Assembly: GCA_030142985.1 (NCBI GenBank)
Contig: CP125320.1
Location: 997,639 to 1,061,638, forward strand
Reading direction: 5' to 3'
Origin: Candidatus Ruthturnera sp. Tsphm01
GTDB taxonomy: Bacteria; Pseudomonadota; Gammaproteobacteria; PS1; Pseudothioglobaceae
Length of the DNA stretch: 64,000 nt
Shown: piece by piece, positions 8,486-17,098 of the stretch
Position numbering within the stretch: the first letter of the stretch is position 1
Layout: each line of letters begins with the position of its first letter
Notes under the pieces: generated by a model
What the model was told of the DNA's origin: nothing
Seen by the model: the letters and a program-made list of their open reading frames with translations, nothing else
Database searches by the model: none
Made by a program: the position numbers and the translations under genes

Positions 8486-10450
8486 CTACTCACCAAGACC
8501 CATTTGAATATACCCAGCTGGGCAAACATCAGCACAAATATGACAACCAATACACTTGTTGTAATCAGTGTCAACATATCTGCCTAACGTTGCCTTATCT
8601 TTCTTAACTTTAAATACCGCATCTTGAGGGCAATACATCACACAGTTATCACACTCAAAACACAAACCACAAGACATGCAACGATCCGCTTCTTTTTGCA
8701 CTTCCTCTTTAGTATAACCAATCAAACGCTCATCAAAGTTACCTAATACGTTATCAACATCCACCAATTTGTGGTTGCGCTGATTGCGTTGTTCATGTTC
8801 AAAATGACCTAAGAACAATTCTGTATGTGGAATGATGGACGCAAAGGCACGATCTTCATAATTATGCACCGCAAAATCAGCAGTATCTGTTGAGGCTGCA
8901 ATATCAGAACCTTGCTCATAAGACTCAGGAGAAAGATCCCACTCTTTTAACTTATCCATTAAATCAAAATAACTAACATCAACCTTAGGACGAGTGTGCT
9001 GATCAGAACCCGCAAGATAATCACCAATACTTTCAGCAACAATTGATGCTTGACCAATGGCGGTTGTTAATAAGTGTGGACGAACCACATCACCACAAAC
9101 AAAGAAACCTGGTTTATTAGGCACTTGGTAGTTCTTATCTGCATCAATAAATCCATGCTCATTGAAGAATGAAGTATCCATGCCCTCAGAATCAACACCT
9201 TGACCAATTGCAGAAACAATCAACTCGCACTCAATATCAAATTCAGAACCCTCAATTGGTGTATCTCCATCTTCTTCTAAACGAATCATACGTAATGCAG
9301 TTGCACGACCATCTTTCCCTATAATCACTTCAACAGGTTGCAACTGACCTTGAATTTCAACACCTTCACGAGTTGCATCATCAATTTCTTCTTGTGCTGC
9401 TGGCATGTTCTCAACAGTAGAGCGTGTTGTTAATAATACATCTGCACCTAGGCGCTTAGAAGTATTAACCACATCATGCGCAGTATCACTAAAAATAATA
9501 TGCTCAGGACGGTCTTTTTCAGCAACATTATTAATATTACCCAAACGACGTGCAACTGATACAACGTCAATTGAAGTATCACCACCACCAATACAAACCA
9601 CCTTGCCTGTAATGTGTTTCAAACGACCTTGGTTGTACGCCTCAAGAAATGCAACACCAGAAACACAATTTGTTGCTTCACCACCTGGGACAGGCAACGT
9701 TCGACCGCTCATAGCACCTATTGCAAATAAAACTGCATCAAATTCTTTTTCTAATTCGTCAATAGTAACATCAACACCAACCTTGGTGTTCATTTTAGTT
9801 TCAACGCCCGTATTGATAATACGATCAATCTCATAAGACAACACATCGCGTGGCACGCGATAATCAGGAATGCCATACATCATCATACCACCCAATTGGT
9901 CGTATTTCTCAAATACAGTTACGCTGTGACCTTGGCGACGTAATTTAAGTGCTGCTGCCAAACCACCACAACCACCACCAATAATAGCAACTTTTTTACC
10001 TGTATCTTTAGCATCAACTTTAAATGTATAACCTTCAACTTTTGCATTGTCACCAATAAACTGCTCAACCGCATTAATACCAACCGTATCTTCGACTTCA
10101 TTACGATTACAACCATCTTCACAAGGCGCTGGACAAACACGACCCATCACTGATGGAAATGGGTTTGAATCTGTAGAACGTTGAAACGCATACTCTTGCC
10201 AAGATAGGTCACCAGAAGGTTTTTCCATACCACGAATAATATCTAACCAACCACGAATGTTATGCCCTGAAGGGCACGAACCTTGACAAGGTGGTGTTTG
10301 AGTAACATAAGTAGGACATTTATGAGAAGTATCTTCTTTAAAAATCTTTTGACTCCATGGTACTGTTTTTAACTCATCGCCATCATCGGTGTATAATCTA
10401 AATGTATGGTTGTCGCCCTTAGTTGGTACGCCATATGGGTTTTTCTGCAT
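8486..10450 (-). CDS. dsrL: DsrL, iron-sulfur flavoprotein NAD(P)H oxidoreductase
   Basis: DsrL is the cytoplasmic flavoprotein that couples DsrAB to NAD(P)H and is essential for sulfur oxidation in Allochromatium. The 654-residue protein has an N-terminal Fe-S region (CPAPCEDGCNR), an FAD-binding AIIGGGCGGLAAALKL, a second nucleotide site VCIGGGDTSIDVV, and the FVCGDVVRPHLLTTAIGQA motif of GltD-type reductases. A C-terminal two-cluster ferredoxin domain carries CMSCGLCFECDNC and CIGCHICADVCP. That C-terminal extension separates DsrL from plain GltD, a copy of which lies at 17-18.5 kb. It sits between dsrK and dsrJ as in other sulfur oxidisers. Confidence 0.94.
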   Translation of the reverse strand: MQKNPYGVPTKGDNHTFRLYTDDGDELKTVPWSQKIFKEDTSHKCPTYVTQTPPCQGSCPSGHNIRGWLDIIRGMEKPSGDLSWQEYAFQRSTDSNPFPSVMGRVCPAPCEDGCNRNEVEDTVGINAVEQFIGDNAKVEGYTFKVDAKDTGKKVAIIGGGCGGLAAALKLRRQGHSVTVFEKYDQLGGMMMYGIPDYRVPRDVLSYEIDRIINTGVETKMNTKVGVDVTIDELEKEFDAVLFAIGAMSGRTLPVPGGEATNCVSGVAFLEAYNQGRLKHITGKVVCIGGGDTSIDVVSVARRLGNINNVAEKDRPEHIIFSDTAHDVVNTSKRLGADVLLTTRSTVENMPAAQEEIDDATREGVEIQGQLQPVEVIIGKDGRATALRMIRLEEDGDTPIEGSEFDIECELIVSAIGQGVDSEGMDTSFFNEHGFIDADKNYQVPNKPGFFVCGDVVRPHLLTTAIGQASIVAESIGDYLAGSDQHTRPKVDVSYFDLMDKLKEWDLSPESYEQGSDIAASTDTADFAVHNYEDRAFASIIPHTELFLGHFEHEQRNQRNHKLVDVDNVLGNFDERLIGYTKEEVQKEADRCMSCGLCFECDNCVMYCPQDAVFKVKKDKATLGRYVDTDYNKCIGCHICADVCPAGYIQMGLGE

Positions 10451-10471
10451 ATCAAATCTCCTTATATTCGT

Positions 10472-12046
10472 TTAAGTTTCTGATGTTTCTACCGATGTAA
10501 CATCATCAGTATCAGTTTGTGGTTTGTCCATAATAATCGCCTCACTCACCAGTTGGTGAACGCTCACAATCATGTATGGATCAAAATCAAATTTAGGTAG
10601 TACTTTAGAAAACTGTGACTTACAAATGGCACAAATGGCAGCCAATGTATTAACTCCATTATCTTTTTCAACTACTTTCAGTGCTTGCATTCTTGGTACT
10701 GCACCTTTCACACGAATCTCCATTAAATCGTCTGTTAATAAACCACCACCACCACCGCAACAAAAAGTAACCTCCTTAATTGTACTACGCTCCATGTCAA
10801 CATAATTATTACACACAGCTTTAATAACGTCACGTGGCAAAATAAATTGACCGTCTGGAATGCCGCCCATATTAGTTGCACGGGCAACATTGCACGAATC
10901 ATGGAAAGTAACCGTACGATCATCATTAGCAGACTTATCAAAAGCTAACTTACCTCTTTGAATTAAGTCATGGGTATATTCAATAATATGTTGTGGTTGA
11001 GGATAGCGATGATCTAGTTGGTCTTGTAATTTTTGAGCAAATTCGTCAGTAGCGCCTGCACCTACACCCGATAAAGTATTCCAAAAACTATAAGCAACAC
11101 GCCAAGCATGCCCACACTCACCTACCATAACCCGTGACACTTCTAAATCAAGTGCAGCCTTACGAATACGTAAAGCAGCCTTACGCATCACATCATAAGA
11201 GCCAATAAACATGCCAAAGTTTGCGCCTTCAGAGGCATATGAACTTAACGTCCAACTAACACCATCTTGATGAAACACTTTGCCATAACCGATTAAACCA
11301 TCGATATGAGGTTCGGCAAAAAAGTCTGCTGATGGGGTGATTAATAAAATTTCTGCACCTTTTTGGTCTAGTGGGTATTTAACAGCAACTCCGCCTGTCT
11401 CTTCTTCAATTTCTTCTTCAAGGTCAAGTAATGTATCACGCAAAGCTGGTTCAGGCAAACCTAAGTTATTGCCAATTGTTAAAGCCTTGCCTAAAATTTG
11501 ATTGCAATATTTTTGACCTATACCAACCGCATCTAACACCTCACGGGCTGCCATTGAAATTTCAGCTGTGTCAATGCCGTATGGGCAGAATACTGAACAA
11601 CGACGACACTGTGAACACTGATGAAAATAGTTATACCAATCATCCAGCATGTCATCGTCTAATTCTTTAGCGCCTACCAATTTAGGGAAGTATTTACCTG
11701 CAAAAGTAAAATGGCGACGATACACACTTCTAAATAAATCTTGACGTGCAACTGGCATATTTTTTGGATCTGAAGAACCTAAAAAATAATGACATTTATC
11801 GGTACAAGCACCACATTTAACGCACGAATCTAAAAACACTTGTACAGAGCGATATTTAGACTTAAGTTCGCCTATTTTATCAATAGCAACTTGCTGCCAA
11901 TTGTCTACTTTTTTACCAGGAAAACCTAATGGGTTTTGAAACTCTTGTACAGATTTAAATGGCCCTTCGCCATCCATAATACCTTCTTTTAACTCAGGAA
12001 TTTCAAGATAAGTGGGTAATACTGGAATATCAAATTCTTTTGCCAT
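10472..12046 (-). CDS. dsrK: DsrK, heterodisulfide-reductase-like subunit
   Basis: This is the cytoplasmic catalytic subunit of DsrMKJOP, thought to reduce or oxidise the DsrC trisulfide/disulfide. It has 524 residues. Two [4Fe-4S] motifs near the N-terminus (CVKCGACTDKCHY, CSQCRRCSVFCPYG) precede HdrD-type CCG elements, including HDSCNVAR, FCCGGGGGLL and the late CAICKSQF, which bind the special catalytic cluster. It is 1 bp from dsrM, its membrane partner, so coupled expression is likely. No key residue is missing. The interaction with DsrC is known from the family. Confidence 0.94.
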   Translation of the reverse strand: MAKEFDIPVLPTYLEIPELKEGIMDGEGPFKSVQEFQNPLGFPGKKVDNWQQVAIDKIGELKSKYRSVQVFLDSCVKCGACTDKCHYFLGSSDPKNMPVARQDLFRSVYRRHFTFAGKYFPKLVGAKELDDDMLDDWYNYFHQCSQCRRCSVFCPYGIDTAEISMAAREVLDAVGIGQKYCNQILGKALTIGNNLGLPEPALRDTLLDLEEEIEEETGGVAVKYPLDQKGAEILLITPSADFFAEPHIDGLIGYGKVFHQDGVSWTLSSYASEGANFGMFIGSYDVMRKAALRIRKAALDLEVSRVMVGECGHAWRVAYSFWNTLSGVGAGATDEFAQKLQDQLDHRYPQPQHIIEYTHDLIQRGKLAFDKSANDDRTVTFHDSCNVARATNMGGIPDGQFILPRDVIKAVCNNYVDMERSTIKEVTFCCGGGGGLLTDDLMEIRVKGAVPRMQALKVVEKDNGVNTLAAICAICKSQFSKVLPKFDFDPYMIVSVHQLVSEAIIMDKPQTDTDDVTSVETSET

Positions 12047-12047
12047 G

Positions 12048-12821
12048 TTATTCGTCCTTACCTAAAGTTTGCTCTAGTCGTGTTGCATGCTCTTGTTCTT
12101 GCTTGAGTGCCCAAGGTGAAATGTGGCGCTTTGAGCGAGCATCATCCACTTGGTTTCGTGTCGGGCTAAAGAAAATACCTGGCACGTGTAATAATTTAGA
12201 AATCGGGAAAATTGCCATCAGTACAAATACCAAGAAGATATGTACTAAAAAATGCACTTCTGTTGGTAGGTTTGCCCAATTAAAACTCACCAAGCCTGAT
12301 GCAAATTCCTTCACCATAATAATGTCTGTATGATTACTGGTAAATGTCATTACAGCGCCACTTATACCAATAATGAGCAACATAATTAACATTAAATAAT
12401 CACTAGGCGCTGAAATATAACGAATGCGCTCAACAAAAATACGGCGTAACATGAGCCCAACAAGGCCAATCACCATGGCAAAAGCAGCATACTTAAATGG
12501 TTGAGTTAATAAAAAGATACTAGGCAAATCACCTAGCCAAAAATAGCGTATATGACGAATTAAAACTAACAATAGACCTATATGAAACAACCAGCCAAAT
12601 AACCAAATCCATTTGTTTGATTTGAACAGGCTTTCAAATAAGACCACTTCGCGCATCATGCGCATAACCACACCTGTTTGCGTTAACGGGGTTGGTGCAG
12701 TGGGAATTTTAAGGGGAGCTGGCGTTATCCAAAATTGATAGATTTTTCTCGCCATTCCAATAAGGAATGCAATCAGTGAAATATAAAATAAAGCGGTAAA
12801 AAAAATGCTTATTACAGACAT
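12048..12821 (-). CDS. dsrM: DsrM, NarI-like membrane cytochrome b subunit
   Basis: This is the membrane diheme cytochrome b partner of DsrK. The ATG at 12821 (MSVISIFF) is preferred because a GAGAG ribosome-binding site precedes it. The longer frame to 12860 would start inside the terminator hairpin. The 257-residue product has five to six hydrophobic helices and several membrane histidines (LFGWLFHIGLLLVLIRHIRY, EVHFLVHIFLVF) suited to heme b ligation. Its C-terminal tail is charged and cytoplasmic. It is followed after 1 bp by dsrK. A strong intrinsic terminator lies between dsrC and this gene. Confidence 0.92.
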   Translation of the reverse strand: MSVISIFFTALFYISLIAFLIGMARKIYQFWITPAPLKIPTAPTPLTQTGVVMRMMREVVLFESLFKSNKWIWLFGWLFHIGLLLVLIRHIRYFWLGDLPSIFLLTQPFKYAAFAMVIGLVGLMLRRIFVERIRYISAPSDYLMLIMLLIIGISGAVMTFTSNHTDIIMVKEFASGLVSFNWANLPTEVHFLVHIFLVFVLMAIFPISKLLHVPGIFFSPTRNQVDDARSKRHISPWALKQEQEHATRLEQTLGKDE

Positions 12822-12848
12822 ATTACTCTCAAATTCAATGGTTAAAAA

Positions 12849-12877
12849 ATTTAAAAACACCCACCGAAGTAGGTGTT
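12849..12877 (-). terminator. Intrinsic terminator between dsrC and dsrM
   Basis: On the minus strand the sequence AACACCTAC-TTCG-GTGGGTGTT forms a 9-bp stem (one G-T pair) closed by a UUCG tetraloop. A T-run follows it at once. It lies 18 bp past the dsrC stop and 28 bp before the dsrM start, inside the dsr operon. The form is that of a rho-independent terminator. Partial read-through would give more dsrA-to-dsrC transcript than dsrM-to-dsrR transcript. Confidence 0.82.
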
Positions 12878-12895
12878 TTTATTGCTTGTATCGAC

Positions 12896-13219
12896 CTAAA
12901 TACAACCAGTTGGTTTTGGCAACCCGGCAAAACGACAACCTTGCTTACCAGGACCATATGGAAACAAAGTATACAAATATTTAGAGTTGCCTTTGTCTTT
13001 ACCCATTCTTTTAGCGATTGCTTTAGTTAGTACACGTACTGCAGGTGCAATTTGGTACTCTTCAAAATAATCACGCAAAAAATTAATCACATCCCAATGT
13101 TCATCACTTAAATCAACATCGTCATCTTTTGCCATTTGTTCAGCAATTTCTTTAGTCCAATCACTCAAATCTACCAAGAAACCTTCTTCATCTACTTCTG
13201 CGCCTAAAATATCAGCCAT
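12896..13219 (-). CDS. dsrC: DsrC, sulfur carrier protein
   Basis: DsrC carries sulfur as persulfide/trisulfide between DsrEFH, DsrAB and DsrK. The start at 13219 (MADILGAEVDEEGF) is set by GGAG 9 bases upstream and the usual ~107-residue length. The longer open frame to 13309 runs into dsrH. The flexible C-terminal arm holds both functional cysteines, in KQGCRFAGLPKPTGCI: the penultimate one that carries sulfur and the one ten residues before it. This distinguishes true DsrC from TusE-like homologues that have only one. A terminator follows directly, consistent with separate high-level expression. Confidence 0.96.
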   Translation of the reverse strand: MADILGAEVDEEGFLVDLSDWTKEIAEQMAKDDDVDLSDEHWDVINFLRDYFEEYQIAPAVRVLTKAIAKRMGKDKGNSKYLYTLFPYGPGKQGCRFAGLPKPTGCI

Positions 13220-13247
13220 TTTTTTTACTCCTATATAAAAATTTAAG

Positions 13248-13544
13248 TTAAACCCAAGAAACCGTAGTTCCATGTTCAACAACCAAATCAACAAAGCCTG
13301 CATAATCAACTAATTTGATATTATCAGCAAGCTTTGAAGAAATTCCTCTTGCTTCGACATCACCCTGAAGCGCATAAACTCTACCTTGAGCGGCAAGATC
13401 AGCAATCATTGGTGAGTTGGTATTTTTCGCAGCAGAAATAACACCATCTTCAATTAATAAAATAACGCTTGTGTTATCAATTGTATTAAGACAAGATTTG
13501 AGTGAATTTCGCTCGAAAGATGATTTATTAACAGTATGTAACAT
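13248..13544 (-). CDS. dsrH: DsrH, sulfurtransferase subunit
   Basis: This is the TusB-like subunit of the cytoplasmic DsrE2F2H2 sulfur-relay hexamer that passes persulfide sulfur to DsrC. The 98-residue product shows the family pattern MLHTVNKSSFERNSLKSC, with the conserved DsrH cysteine, and ILLIEDGV. The ATG at 13544 is preferred over the TTG two codons upstream because GGGGG lies 7 bases before it. It follows dsrF by 12 bp and precedes dsrC by 28 bp. Confidence 0.93.
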   Translation of the reverse strand: MLHTVNKSSFERNSLKSCLNTIDNTSVILLIEDGVISAAKNTNSPMIADLAAQGRVYALQGDVEARGISSKLADNIKLVDYAGFVDLVVEHGTTVSWV

Positions 13545-13556
13545 ATTCAATCCCCC

Positions 13557-13961
13557 TTAGAAACTTAAACATACGTCTTGTTCAGACATAATTTTTGAAA
13601 GTTGTGCATTAGAAACCACTTTAATACTTGGTTTTTCTGCCCAATCATCGTCTTCATCTTCATATGCTAAAGGCATTAAATCATCCACATTTAAACCCCT
13701 TTCTTCTAAAGATTCTGCTGATACGTAAAGTTTATTAATGTCATAATCACCCAATGCATGGAAGGTTTTAGAAAAATTCTTCATGCCAATACCATCGGCA
13801 TTTTGACCTTCAACAATTTGGTATACACCATCATCAATAAAAGCCAAGGAAACATCTTGTTCGAATGCCGCAGCAATTAACACCACTTCTAGCGACTCAA
13901 TTGCATACACCGTGCCAAATGAAGAGCGACGATTTAAATACATAAATTTCTTAGTTGCCAT
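13557..13961 (-). CDS. dsrF: DsrF, sulfurtransferase subunit
   Basis: This is the TusC-like subunit of DsrEFH, 134 residues from the ATG at 13961 (MATKKFMYLNRR), which has GGAG nicely spaced before it. The longer frame adds only four residues inside dsrE. The AFEQDVSLAFIDDGVYQI segment is typical of the family. No Cys is present in that segment; the only Cys is near the C-terminus (EQDVCLSF). In the studied complexes the active-site Cys is in DsrE, so this is not evidence of loss of function. It starts 1 bp after dsrE ends. Confidence 0.92.
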   Translation of the reverse strand: MATKKFMYLNRRSSFGTVYAIESLEVVLIAAAFEQDVSLAFIDDGVYQIVEGQNADGIGMKNFSKTFHALGDYDINKLYVSAESLEERGLNVDDLMPLAYEDEDDDWAEKPSIKVVSNAQLSKIMSEQDVCLSF

Positions 13962-13962
13962 C

Positions 13963-14364
13963 TTAATCTCCAAATACCACTAAACGATCGGACTGAATGC
14001 CCGCTTCAATCAACTGACCCAAGCCAGAAATACGAAATGCTGGATGGATATTGTTACCATCAATACCATTCTTACTTGCCTCAGATTCATCTAGCATACC
14101 ACGACGAAGTGCTGCTGCTATACACACAACAAGTTCAGGCTCACCATCGACGTTCTTAATACCTAATTCTGCCCACTGGTTGACAACATTACGATCATCT
14201 TGTGGTGGCAATGTAAAACGTGATGCATTATTCACACCATCATGATAGAAAAATACACGGAAAATTTCATGGCCTTTTTCAATCGCTGCTTTGGCAAATT
14301 GGTACGCCGTATCAGATGCTTGATGCTGGTACGGTCCTTCGTTAATTTGAATAGAAATCTTCAT
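13963..14364 (-). CDS. dsrE: DsrE, active sulfurtransferase subunit
   Basis: This is the TusD-like subunit of DsrEFH that carries the catalytic persulfide. The 133-residue protein starts KISIQINEGPYQHQ and has the catalytic Cys in PELVVCIAAALRRG. The GLGQLIEAGIQSDRLVVFG C-terminus is the usual family ending. It follows dsrB by 12 bp and leads into dsrF. The presence of all three subunits plus a two-Cys DsrC marks the pathway as oxidative rather than sulfate-reducing. Confidence 0.95.
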   Translation of the reverse strand: MKISIQINEGPYQHQASDTAYQFAKAAIEKGHEIFRVFFYHDGVNNASRFTLPPQDDRNVVNQWAELGIKNVDGEPELVVCIAAALRRGMLDESEASKNGIDGNNIHPAFRISGLGQLIEAGIQSDRLVVFGD

Positions 14365-14376
14365 AATAATATATAT

Positions 14377-15450
14377 TTAGAAACGAATATGCGCAGAAGA
14401 ATTCAACTCATGACGCGCACCTTTCCAATCATTGATATGGAATTTAGTGAACGGCAAGCCTGTCTTTTCAAAAAATGCTGTCCAGCCAATGCGATCAACC
14501 CATTCACCCATTCTTTCCCAATCACGGGCATCTTCCTTATAAACAGATAAAATATTCTTAACCACAGCAGCAACTTCCGGCCATCTAGGTGGGTTGTTGG
14601 GTAAATTAGAAACCACTAATTTATGGAACGAGGGCTTAGATCTTGCATTTGAGTTTTTGCCACCAATCCACAGTGCAATCTTAGAGTGTTCAGGATCATT
14701 GATTTGCATCGGCGGGCATGGCGGGAAGCACGCACCACAACAAATACATTTCTTCTCATCCACTTCCAATGTTGGCTTGCCATTAACCATCGCAGGACGA
14801 ATTGCTGCAACTGGACAACGTGCAACAACAGTTGGACGCTCACACACGTTAGCCACTAAATCATGGTTAATTTTAGGTGGTTTAGTATGTTGAATGTTAA
14901 GCGCGATATCGCCTTGACCACCACAGTTAATTTGACAACAAGAAGTTGTCATGTGTACACGGTTAGGCATCTCTTCATGTGTAAACTCCTCATGTAATTC
15001 ATCCATGAGTGACTTTACAATACCTGAGGCGTCTGTACCTGGAATATCACAATGCAACCAACCTTGAGTGTGTGAAATCATGGTTACCGATGGACCTGTG
15101 CCACCTACAGGAAAACCTGCTTCAGTTAATGCCACAATTAGTGGCTCAACCTTTGCGCCATCAGCCACCATATACTCAACATTAGAGCGCATGGTAAAAC
15201 GAACAAATCCATCTGCAAATTCATCAGCAATATCAGCTAATTTTCTAATGGTGTAAACATCCATTTGACGTGCAGTACCACAACGAACCGTCCAAATTTC
15301 TTCATTATTTTTTGAAGTGTGGTGCAACACACCTGGACGAGGACGGTCATGATAAGCCCATTGTCCGTAGTTACGACGCATCGTCGGGTGCATGTATTGA
15401 ATAGGATCAGGGCAACCTGATTCGATGGGCATTCTTGGTGCTTCAGCCAT
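14377..15450 (-). CDS. dsrB: Reverse dissimilatory sulfite reductase beta subunit
   Basis: DsrB pairs with DsrA in the alpha2-beta2 siroheme enzyme that oxidises sulfide/persulfide sulfur to sulfite in the cytoplasm. It has 357 residues, the family norm. Cysteines in SCCQINCGG and CERPTVVARCPVAAIRP match the siroheme/[4Fe-4S] region. A ferredoxin insert follows (CICCGACFPPCPP). The GGTGPSVTMISHTQGWLHC segment is the usual DsrB substrate region. A GGAG lies upstream of its ATG. It is separated from dsrA by 72 bp containing a small hairpin. Confidence 0.96.
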   Translation of the reverse strand: MAEAPRMPIESGCPDPIQYMHPTMRRNYGQWAYHDRPRPGVLHHTSKNNEEIWTVRCGTARQMDVYTIRKLADIADEFADGFVRFTMRSNVEYMVADGAKVEPLIVALTEAGFPVGGTGPSVTMISHTQGWLHCDIPGTDASGIVKSLMDELHEEFTHEEMPNRVHMTTSCCQINCGGQGDIALNIQHTKPPKINHDLVANVCERPTVVARCPVAAIRPAMVNGKPTLEVDEKKCICCGACFPPCPPMQINDPEHSKIALWIGGKNSNARSKPSFHKLVVSNLPNNPPRWPEVAAVVKNILSVYKEDARDWERMGEWVDRIGWTAFFEKTGLPFTKFHINDWKGARHELNSSAHIRF

Positions 15451-15477
15451 TTTATTTCTCCTAGTATATAAAATTAT

Positions 15478-15494
15478 GTGAGACTTACTCTCAC
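15478..15494 (-). other. Small hairpin between dsrA and dsrB
   Basis: GTGAGA-gtaag-TCTCAC on the minus strand forms a perfect 6-bp stem with a 5-base loop in the dsrA-dsrB spacer. No T-run follows, so it is not an obvious terminator. It may protect or process the mRNA between the two subunit cistrons; that is only a guess. Confidence 0.4.
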
Positions 15495-15522
15495 TTTAAA
15501 AATTGTTATCTAAATAATGTGC

Positions 15523-16824
15523 TTATGCACTTGCCTCTGCTTTATTTTCAAACCACTTAACAGCCTCTTCGTCCCATGTATCCATACGAACGTAAGATGA
15601 AGTACGTGTAGAATTAACCATATTGGGGTCTACATTAAGACCAATACCTTCAAGAAAGTTAACCACACCAATACGCTCAATCATTTCACCAGTTCTTTCG
15701 TGCTCTAGTGCGTTTTCAGCAAAGAAATCAATCACTTCACCTGCTAAATCTTCAATCGTTTCAAAGTCATCTGCCGTGTCCATTTTCATAAATGGCACAA
15801 CCACTGAACCAAACAAGTCGCCAATCTTAAGTGTACGCTTACCACCCATGACAATCATCACACCTTTATCATCGCCCGTTGCTAAGATAGGCTCTACATT
15901 GCCTTTGGCAATATACTTATGAGTTAAAGGGCTGGTAACATTTAAACAATGCATACATTTAACACAGTTCTTGTTATCAATTGTAATTGAATCATCTTCA
16001 TTAAGTGTCATCGCATTAGTAGGACAACGAGAAGTAATATTGTCAACAACATAACTACGGCCTTTGTCTGCAACCATTGCCTTCCACAAGTCTTGATTAA
16101 CTTTAATGTCGTCTCTCCAAGTTCCAATAACTGCAAAGTCAGCACGTTGAACTGTATTCATACAATCGTTTGCACAACCTGACACTTTAAATTTCATTTT
16201 GTATGGTAATGCTGGGCGATGCATGTCATCTAAAAATGCATTAACCAAGGTACGCAAAACTGCTTGCTCATTAACATTTGACATCTCACAACGTGAAGCG
16301 CCAACACAAGACATGCCTGTACGTACTGCAGGACCAGCGCCACCCAAGTCAAAACCATAATCATTAAATGTATTAAAAATAGTCTGTGTTGTTTCTTCAG
16401 TCGCACCTTGTAACATGATATCGCCTGATTGACCATGAAATGCAATCAAGCCAGAACCGCCGTTATCTACAAACATATCACACATGTCTCTTAATAAAGT
16501 TGATGTGTAATGCATGCCTGCTGGTGGTTGAATACGTAAAGTATGAAACTCGCCTGCTGCAGAGAACTTATAAGTACCGTCTTCGTTTTTTAATTCATTA
16601 AAACGTGGAATAATACCGCCGCCATAACCAATAACACCAACTGTGCCACCTTTCCAGTAGCCTTTTTTAGTGACATATGAAGTTTCTAACGTGCCCAATA
16701 CGTCACGTGCCATTTCAGCGCCAGCATGACTGTCGCTTGCTAATCTTTTAAGACCTGTAACAAACGAAGGCCATGGACCATTTTCCAACTCATCAAGGTT
16801 AGGTGTGTTATATAACTCTGCCAT
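15523..16824 (-). CDS. dsrA: Reverse dissimilatory sulfite reductase alpha subunit
   Basis: This is the catalytic alpha subunit of rDsr and the first gene of the dsr operon. The 433-residue protein carries the siroheme/[4Fe-4S] cysteines in the C-x5-C and C-x3-C pattern: CVGASRCEMSN and CANDCM. A ferredoxin domain follows (CPTNAMTL, CVKCMHCLN). The start ATG at 16824 has GGAG 8 bases upstream. An upstream region of 142 bp holds a perfect TATAAT. The subunit is intact. Together with two-Cys DsrC, DsrEFH and DsrL it shows an oxidative system; this rests on context, since DsrA alone does not reveal direction. Confidence 0.97.
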   Translation of the reverse strand: MAELYNTPNLDELENGPWPSFVTGLKRLASDSHAGAEMARDVLGTLETSYVTKKGYWKGGTVGVIGYGGGIIPRFNELKNEDGTYKFSAAGEFHTLRIQPPAGMHYTSTLLRDMCDMFVDNGGSGLIAFHGQSGDIMLQGATEETTQTIFNTFNDYGFDLGGAGPAVRTGMSCVGASRCEMSNVNEQAVLRTLVNAFLDDMHRPALPYKMKFKVSGCANDCMNTVQRADFAVIGTWRDDIKVNQDLWKAMVADKGRSYVVDNITSRCPTNAMTLNEDDSITIDNKNCVKCMHCLNVTSPLTHKYIAKGNVEPILATGDDKGVMIVMGGKRTLKIGDLFGSVVVPFMKMDTADDFETIEDLAGEVIDFFAENALEHERTGEMIERIGVVNFLEGIGLNVDPNMVNSTRTSSYVRMDTWDEEAVKWFENKAEASA

Positions 16825-16891
16825 TTTATCTCTCCAATATATTTAAGTAAATCCCCTTAGTTTTTTCCAAAAGAAGATGTGAACGAAACAA

Positions 16892-16897
16892 ATTATA
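16892..16897 (-). promoter_or_regulatory. Probable -10 element of the dsr promoter
   Basis: The 142-bp gap between the small ORF and dsrA contains TATAAT on the minus strand, 68 bases before the dsrA ATG. No convincing -35 stands 16-18 bases upstream, so an activator may be needed. Further upstream (about 16948-16962) lies a CTACCCCCTAAGGGATAG stem-loop, and around 16914-16934 a TACCA...TGGTA inverted repeat; either could be regulatory. All assignments are by eye. Confidence 0.45.
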
Positions 16898-16966
16898 CTT
16901 AAATGAAATAAAATACCAGTGTTTATTAGTGGTATTAACTACTATCCCTTAGGGGGTAGATTGGTT

Positions 16967-17098
16967 TTATTTTTTGAGAATTAAAGCAATAATAATAAAG
17001 CCAACACCTGTTAATGCAGGGGCAATAATGGCATTAGTAATACCAATAGCAATCATGCCAATCGCAACTATTAAAAGTAATATTAGTAAGTATTTCAT
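16967..17098 (-). CDS. 43-residue hydrophobic membrane peptide between gltD and dsrA
   Basis: An ATG at 17098 overlaps the gltD stop as ATGA and opens a 43-codon frame ending TAA at 16967. The product is almost wholly hydrophobic (MKYLLILLLIVAIG..., ending LILKK), with two likely short transmembrane segments around a TNAIIAP turn and a lysine tail placing the C-terminus in the cytoplasm. The 4-base overlap implies coupled translation with gltD. I recognise no family. It lies directly upstream of the dsr promoter region. It could be a small membrane protein or a chance hydrophobic frame. Confidence 0.5.
   Translation of the reverse strand: MKYLLILLLIVAIGMIAIGITNAIIAPALTGVGFIIIALILKK

Noticed and set aside
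12822-12860. Longer N-terminus for DsrM
   Set aside because: It would start within the terminator hairpin, and the ATG at 12821 has a ribosome-binding site directly upstream.
13220-13309. Longer N-terminus for DsrC
   Set aside because: It would extend the protein by 30 residues into dsrH; known DsrC proteins start at the MADILG-like position.
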